Translations under genes and position numbers: made by a program
Part shown: positions 34,001 through 36,403 of the stretch, in pieces
How the letters are laid out: each line of letters starts with the position of its first letter
How positions within the stretch are numbered: position 1 is the first letter of the stretch
NCBI GenBank assembly: GCA_031273045.1
Contig: JAISSQ010000057.1
Coordinates: forward strand, 1 to 36,403
Source: Puniceicoccales bacterium
GTDB lineage: Bacteria; Verrucomicrobiota; Verrucomicrobiia; Opitutales; UBA953
Direction: 5' to 3'
Length of the DNA stretch: 36,403 nt
Notes under the pieces: model-generated
Told to the model about the DNA's origin: nothing
Database searches by the model: none
What the model saw: only the letters and a program-made list of their open reading frames with translations

Positions 34001-36004
34001 GCGTTCGCTCCGACCCAGACAGTGGAGACAAAACGCGCGCTCGCCCTGGCATTGAACGAATTTCGCAAGCGCGGCGTCAGAATGGAACCGGCGAAACTTG
34101 CGGACTTGTTTTATCAGGCGGAGGATTACGCCACGGCGATTGCGCTGTGGAACGAGGCGAACGCGCCGCAGGGCGCGGATTACATTCGCGCCACGGCGGA
34201 AACCACCCCGTTCCCGGAATGCCTTGCCCATTGGGAGCGCGTCGAAAACAGCAGCGGGAAAATCCTTGAAATTATCAATGCAAAAGGAACGCCAGAAACA
34301 CTGCCGGCATCGGTGGCGCCAATCGCCGCCCGCGCGTTCCTCGCCGAACGCAAATTTGAAAAAGCACTCTCGTTCTCATGGAAATCGCGCAACGCCGGAA
34401 TAACACAGTCAATCGTCCCCCAAGCGGCCCGCGCCGGACAACCGGACACCGCGCGGCGCGCCCTCCAATGCTCGTTGCTCCTCTGGGTTGAAAACGAGAT
34501 GTGGGATGCGGTTTGTGAATTCGCCGGATACCCGGCGTCGGCAAACACGGCAGCCACAAGCGCAGTCGAGTCCATCCGCGCCTTCGCGCGTGAAAACAAA
34601 CTGCTCGCCACCGCGACACTTGTCCGCGCGCTTGCACGCTCGGAGCCGCTCACCACTCTCAATCCAAAATGGCAGGACCCAATCCGAAAATACCTCCGCG
34701 AAACGTTCCAATTCGGCGCGTCGAACTTGTGGTGGTATCCGGAGATAAGCGTGGAAGACGCCGGTGCCGCCCTCGAACGCGCAGGAAGAATCTCTGACAC
34801 CATTCTATTCTACACAAACATCTCGACTGACAAACACTTCGGGGACTCGGAAAAACTCTTCGCAAAGAAACGTTGGTATCTGTGCAAGAAAAAACTTTCT
34901 GATTACGAGAAAACCGTCTCCCTCGGAGCGAAAAACGCAACCTATGCGGACACGCGAAAGAGCAAAAGAATCGAACAGGAAATAACGGAAGCAATCCGCC
35001 GCGACAACACAACCGGCATCAAAGTGCTCGCCGACATTTTGAAACTGCCGCCGTTTCCAATACTCCCCAAAACAGGATTCCCAACCGGTCGTTTGGAGGT
35101 GCAGTTAGAAACGGTTCCATCCAAAGGACGCCGACCAACCGCAGGAGAACCGTTCGAAACCGAAAACAAAACCGAGAATAAGAAACCACCGGTGGCGGGA
35201 AAACCGGATTTCCGCCCGCCTAAACCGTCGGAATTCTCCCTCAAAGATGTCGGAACTCTAAAACGCGACAAAATCGTCTGTGAGGAAGACCTCGCCCGAT
35301 TGACAAGGGATTTGGAAAAGATGCGGCGAAAACTGAAAAACGCCGACAACCTGCGTCAAAAAAAGAGGCATGAAATGGAAATCGAAATGCTCGAAAAAGA
35401 CCGCAGGGACGTGGAACGCAAAATCGCCGAAATGGACTTGTATATCAAGGCGGCTGACAACCCGAAAAAGCCCGCACCGGTAGCGGCGACAAGCAATCCG
35501 TTCGCCATTCCGCCACCGTCCATTCCGCAAGCATTGCCGGTGGTCGCACCGACGCAGAAACCGGCGCAAAAACCGGTTTCGACCTCGTCCCCGTCATCGC
35601 CGGCAACGCAGACCATACAATCGAGCGCGCACAATCCGGGAAAGTTGGAGTCCCCTGCAACCGGAAATGATGCGGCTTTGCCCGAACCCACGCCGCCAAA
35701 CCTGCTCCCCGAAACCGTCGAAGGTTCCATAGGCAAAATCTCAATCCTGCTTGACCGGAAAACAGGACGTTGCGTGCTAAAACGAGGAACCGAAATGGCG
35801 ACTTTCTTTCCATCCATGGAAAGAATCTTCGGTCACGGCAACTGGCGCTCGCATCCCGACGGTCTATGGACCTCCGACGAATGGGATGCTTCCATCCGAA
35901 AAGACAAGGATACCATCGCAATCACCGCCATGAAGGACGGGCTGCTTTTCTGCATTGCAAACGCCATTCCCGAAACCAACCCCCTCCCCCACCAAGCAAC
36001 GTGA
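31058..36004 (+). CDS. Very large UvrD-like (SF1) helicase with helical repeats and coiled coil
   Basis: The 1,648-residue protein starts at the ATG at 31058; the upstream frame is open but low in conservation. SF1 motifs: Walker A GRAGSGKST (299-307), Walker B DEAQDF (523-528), GDPFQT (from Asp at 562), YNYRST (606-611), SAVRAKGREYPSVI (motif V) and YVAVSRPKQQ (motif VI, Arg764). Residues 1-95 are a small alpha/beta module somewhat like RelE/ParE. About 830-1,290 looks like TPR-like helical repeats (ARECLARALEIEDRRFEAGE, LKLWRDAVRCYWLSG). A coiled coil lies at about 1,402-1,465, then a Pro/Thr-rich linker and a C-terminal domain. A UvrD core plus TPR-like repeats recalls TRANK1-type helicases. 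A defence role is inferred from the island-like context only. G+C is visibly lower than in neighbours. The next feature is a repeat. Confidence 0.85.
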   Translation: MALYVFISPRCEETARRFNVFDAVQKLKARVERDQRAASFEPFHGSPYVVKKKVGVYKGRLIAEGRKVDDENEVFVFHELMMRSALEYDKFRKNPGGYNSPYWLSVKDSTLAEEVRRRTQSEPLERAPEPSDTEHHFIYAVPTREESSDLIIYETREWKEAVGIEKISCNLNAIAASLLGVDELPDGFHSVEAKGLQGWSIELFREKNKVLLIIPRTDNPNEPPAEKILEIYHKKIEEGGRDRIIRLARRAYPDSTFADEETFARIERETVANMALSPEESEVLQSARAADGFPLFINGRAGSGKSTILLYLFADIIIRYLKAMETGTSPMNPPVYLTASGELLRVARETTKAMLKNELSLMREKKTLGALDEKAELFDNIFREFQPFLLERTPPQRFPLGRHVDYGAFQKFWREQFGIDPHMKSLGPDICWHIIRSYVKGMISEFGADTDSDVYLKPEDYAELPDNQKTVSQKTYEEVFSKVYERRYRPWLEKEGRWDDQDLAKYILDNDLATASYPAIFCDEAQDFTRIEMELLLRMNLFSARSVPAYDISKIPFAFAGDPFQTLNPTGFRWDAIKAFFVENFILALDPAHRARTDLNYRELSYNYRSTPPIVRFTNTVQAFRSVRFDLSEIKPQIPWAPFAGALPVIGFDAHNKDFWKRFDEIRTFVVIVPCNEGEEAEFVARDPILKKHIIVGEDKIPHNVLSAVRAKGREYPSVIVYGFGKKSREFQNLGGADAGEVETGDATLPMQYFINRLYVAVSRPKQQLIIVDSEEDKKELWQFATEANTWKIARETGRFLDPDDPAFTLLEPLREGNIREISRESAGDALENARMFAADGRERKDAYLLRQAMHTYLNEERPEEARECLARALEIEDRRFEAGENFEHLKLWRDAVRCYWLSGREGWEKLLALANKNPTIKTENTREFSWCSMLRNGISAKVLQPLLDALLRDMDSKKEIAVEVANEPVWKEVFETALAFAFAPTQTVETKRALALALNEFRKRGVRMEPAKLADLFYQAEDYATAIALWNEANAPQGADYIRATAETTPFPECLAHWERVENSSGKILEIINAKGTPETLPASVAPIAARAFLAERKFEKALSFSWKSRNAGITQSIVPQAARAGQPDTARRALQCSLLLWVENEMWDAVCEFAGYPASANTAATSAVESIRAFARENKLLATATLVRALARSEPLTTLNPKWQDPIRKYLRETFQFGASNLWWYPEISVEDAGAALERAGRISDTILFYTNISTDKHFGDSEKLFAKKRWYLCKKKLSDYEKTVSLGAKNATYADTRKSKRIEQEITEAIRRDNTTGIKVLADILKLPPFPILPKTGFPTGRLEVQLETVPSKGRRPTAGEPFETENKTENKKPPVAGKPDFRPPKPSEFSLKDVGTLKRDKIVCEEDLARLTRDLEKMRRKLKNADNLRQKKRHEMEIEMLEKDRRDVERKIAEMDLYIKAADNPKKPAPVAATSNPFAIPPPSIPQALPVVAPTQKPAQKPVSTSSPSSPATQTIQSSAHNPGKLESPATGNDAALPEPTPPNLLPETVEGSIGKISILLDRKTGRCVLKRGTEMATFFPSMERIFGHGNWRSHPDGLWTSDEWDASIRKDKDTIAITAMKDGLLFCIANAIPETNPLPHQAT

Positions 36005-36249
36005 GGGCACTCCATTCGGATTCTCCCTCTGCGAAAAAAGACGAAAAAGATCGAATTCTGGACATGATTGACATGATTTGCATGATTTTTTGGAAGGATT
36101 CGGAGGGGGTGTTTGGGAAGGAACTGTTATTTGTTAATCAAAAATCATGCAAAATCATGTAATCATGTCTTAATGGCACTCCTAAAAATGAAGAAATGTG
36201 AGTAACTTTTTGCGGAACAAGTAGTTATTCGCGGTGTCTTATTCCGCGC
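36005..36249. promoter_or_regulatory. A+T-rich spacer between helicase and transposase-like gene
   Basis: Apart from the inverted repeat at 36061-36169, this spacer holds two GGCACTCC words (36006-36013 and 36175-36182). The second could mark the left end of an insertion sequence that begins near 36175. No terminal inverted repeat can be proved because the right end is outside the window. Confidence 0.4.
36061..36169. repeat. Long inverted repeat of CATGATT units
   Basis: Left arm 36061-36091 (units GACATGATT, GACATGATTT, GCATGATTTTT) is matched in reverse by 36140-36169 with only two single-base indel differences. The 48-base loop is G-rich then A+T-rich. The element could fold as a long hairpin and act as a terminator after the helicase, or be a non-autonomous mobile repeat. 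The flank is A+T-rich compared with the rest of the window. Confidence 0.85.
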
Positions 36250-36403
36250 ATGAACACTTACCAATGCACATTTTTTGATGGCGGAAACTCGCTTGCCGTT
36301 CTTGCGCCCGCGAACGATCTGTTGGGTGTTATTACGCAACACATTGACATTCCGGCGCTTGTGAAAATCGTCGAACCGTTCTGGCGCAAAGAGACGGCGC
36401 GGA
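36250..36403 (+). CDS. Probable transposase N-terminus (IS5/IS1182-like), partial
   Basis: The frame starts at the ATG at 36250 and runs off the right edge after 51 codons. It begins MNTYQCTFFDGGNSLAVLAP and continues through DLLGVITQHIDIPALVK and FWRKETAR. The pattern FFD, then about 15 residues, then L-x-x-I-D-I/F-x-x-L and a basic stretch resembles the opening of IS5-group transposases. No DDE catalytic residues are in view, so the assignment rests on about 50 residues and the A+T-rich, repeat-bearing context. Confidence 0.5.
   Translation, partial: MNTYQCTFFDGGNSLAVLAPANDLLGVITQHIDIPALVKIVEPFWRKETAR

Noticed and set aside
36003-36182. GGCACTCC words as a target-site duplication around the inverted repeat
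   Set aside because: Only eight bases match, they do not abut the repeat arms, and the flanks differ, so chance cannot be excluded.

Overview
The window is a G+C-rich stretch of a Gram-negative bacterial chromosome. Gene content points to the Verrucomicrobiota, probably an Opitutales-like lineage: a giant alpha-2-macroglobulin, a GH106-type glycosidase, ThuA, a bacterial SET-domain protein, beta-propeller/cytochrome c fusions and a Bacteroidetes-type dihydroorotase. The lineage is an inference from gene families. Most start codons lack a clear Shine-Dalgarno sequence. No gene-free stretch exceeds about 260 bases.

Left edge (1-1449): an incomplete minus-strand gene encodes, in one unbroken frame, a SWIM zinc finger followed by a Cas4 nuclease domain of the kind normally fused to Cas1 in type I-G (formerly I-U) CRISPR systems. 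The frame runs off the left edge where Cas1 would begin. This SWIM-Cas4(-Cas1) arrangement is the most unusual object in the window.

1508-10309: a secreted alpha-2-macroglobulin-like protein of about 2,230 residues with no thioester motif is divergent from a membrane-anchored vWA-domain protein. A bidirectional terminator and tRNA-Gly(GCC) follow.

10545-14409: a minus-strand PstS-like binding protein and a dihydroorotase (pyrC) carrying an apparent in-frame insertion of about 83 residues, then a plus-strand secreted beta-propeller protein.

14471-22431: a GH106-like glycosidase, a SET-domain methyltransferase and arginine decarboxylase (speA) on the plus strand; proB convergent to speA; then the housekeeping pair rpoZ-smpB.

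22603-30864: a secreted NPCBM/beta-propeller/dihaem protein and a convergent YncE-like propeller/dihaem peroxidase-like protein, separated by a long hairpin repeat; then a ThuA-family protein, an outer-membrane barrel protein with Sel1/TPR repeats, and an unknown protein.

31058-36403: a 1,648-residue UvrD-type (SF1) helicase with helical repeats and a coiled coil, visibly less G+C-rich than its neighbours. It is followed by an A+T-rich spacer with a 110-base inverted repeat and the start of a probable transposase cut by the right edge. This end looks like an accessory island.

Several repeat families invade coding sequence in frame: CCGGTG/GCCGGC-rich linkers, a GGGGAGC tandem, REP-like palindromes and a CAGTGG-type inverted repeat. 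They may be reshaping proteins, including the SWIM-Cas4 junction.
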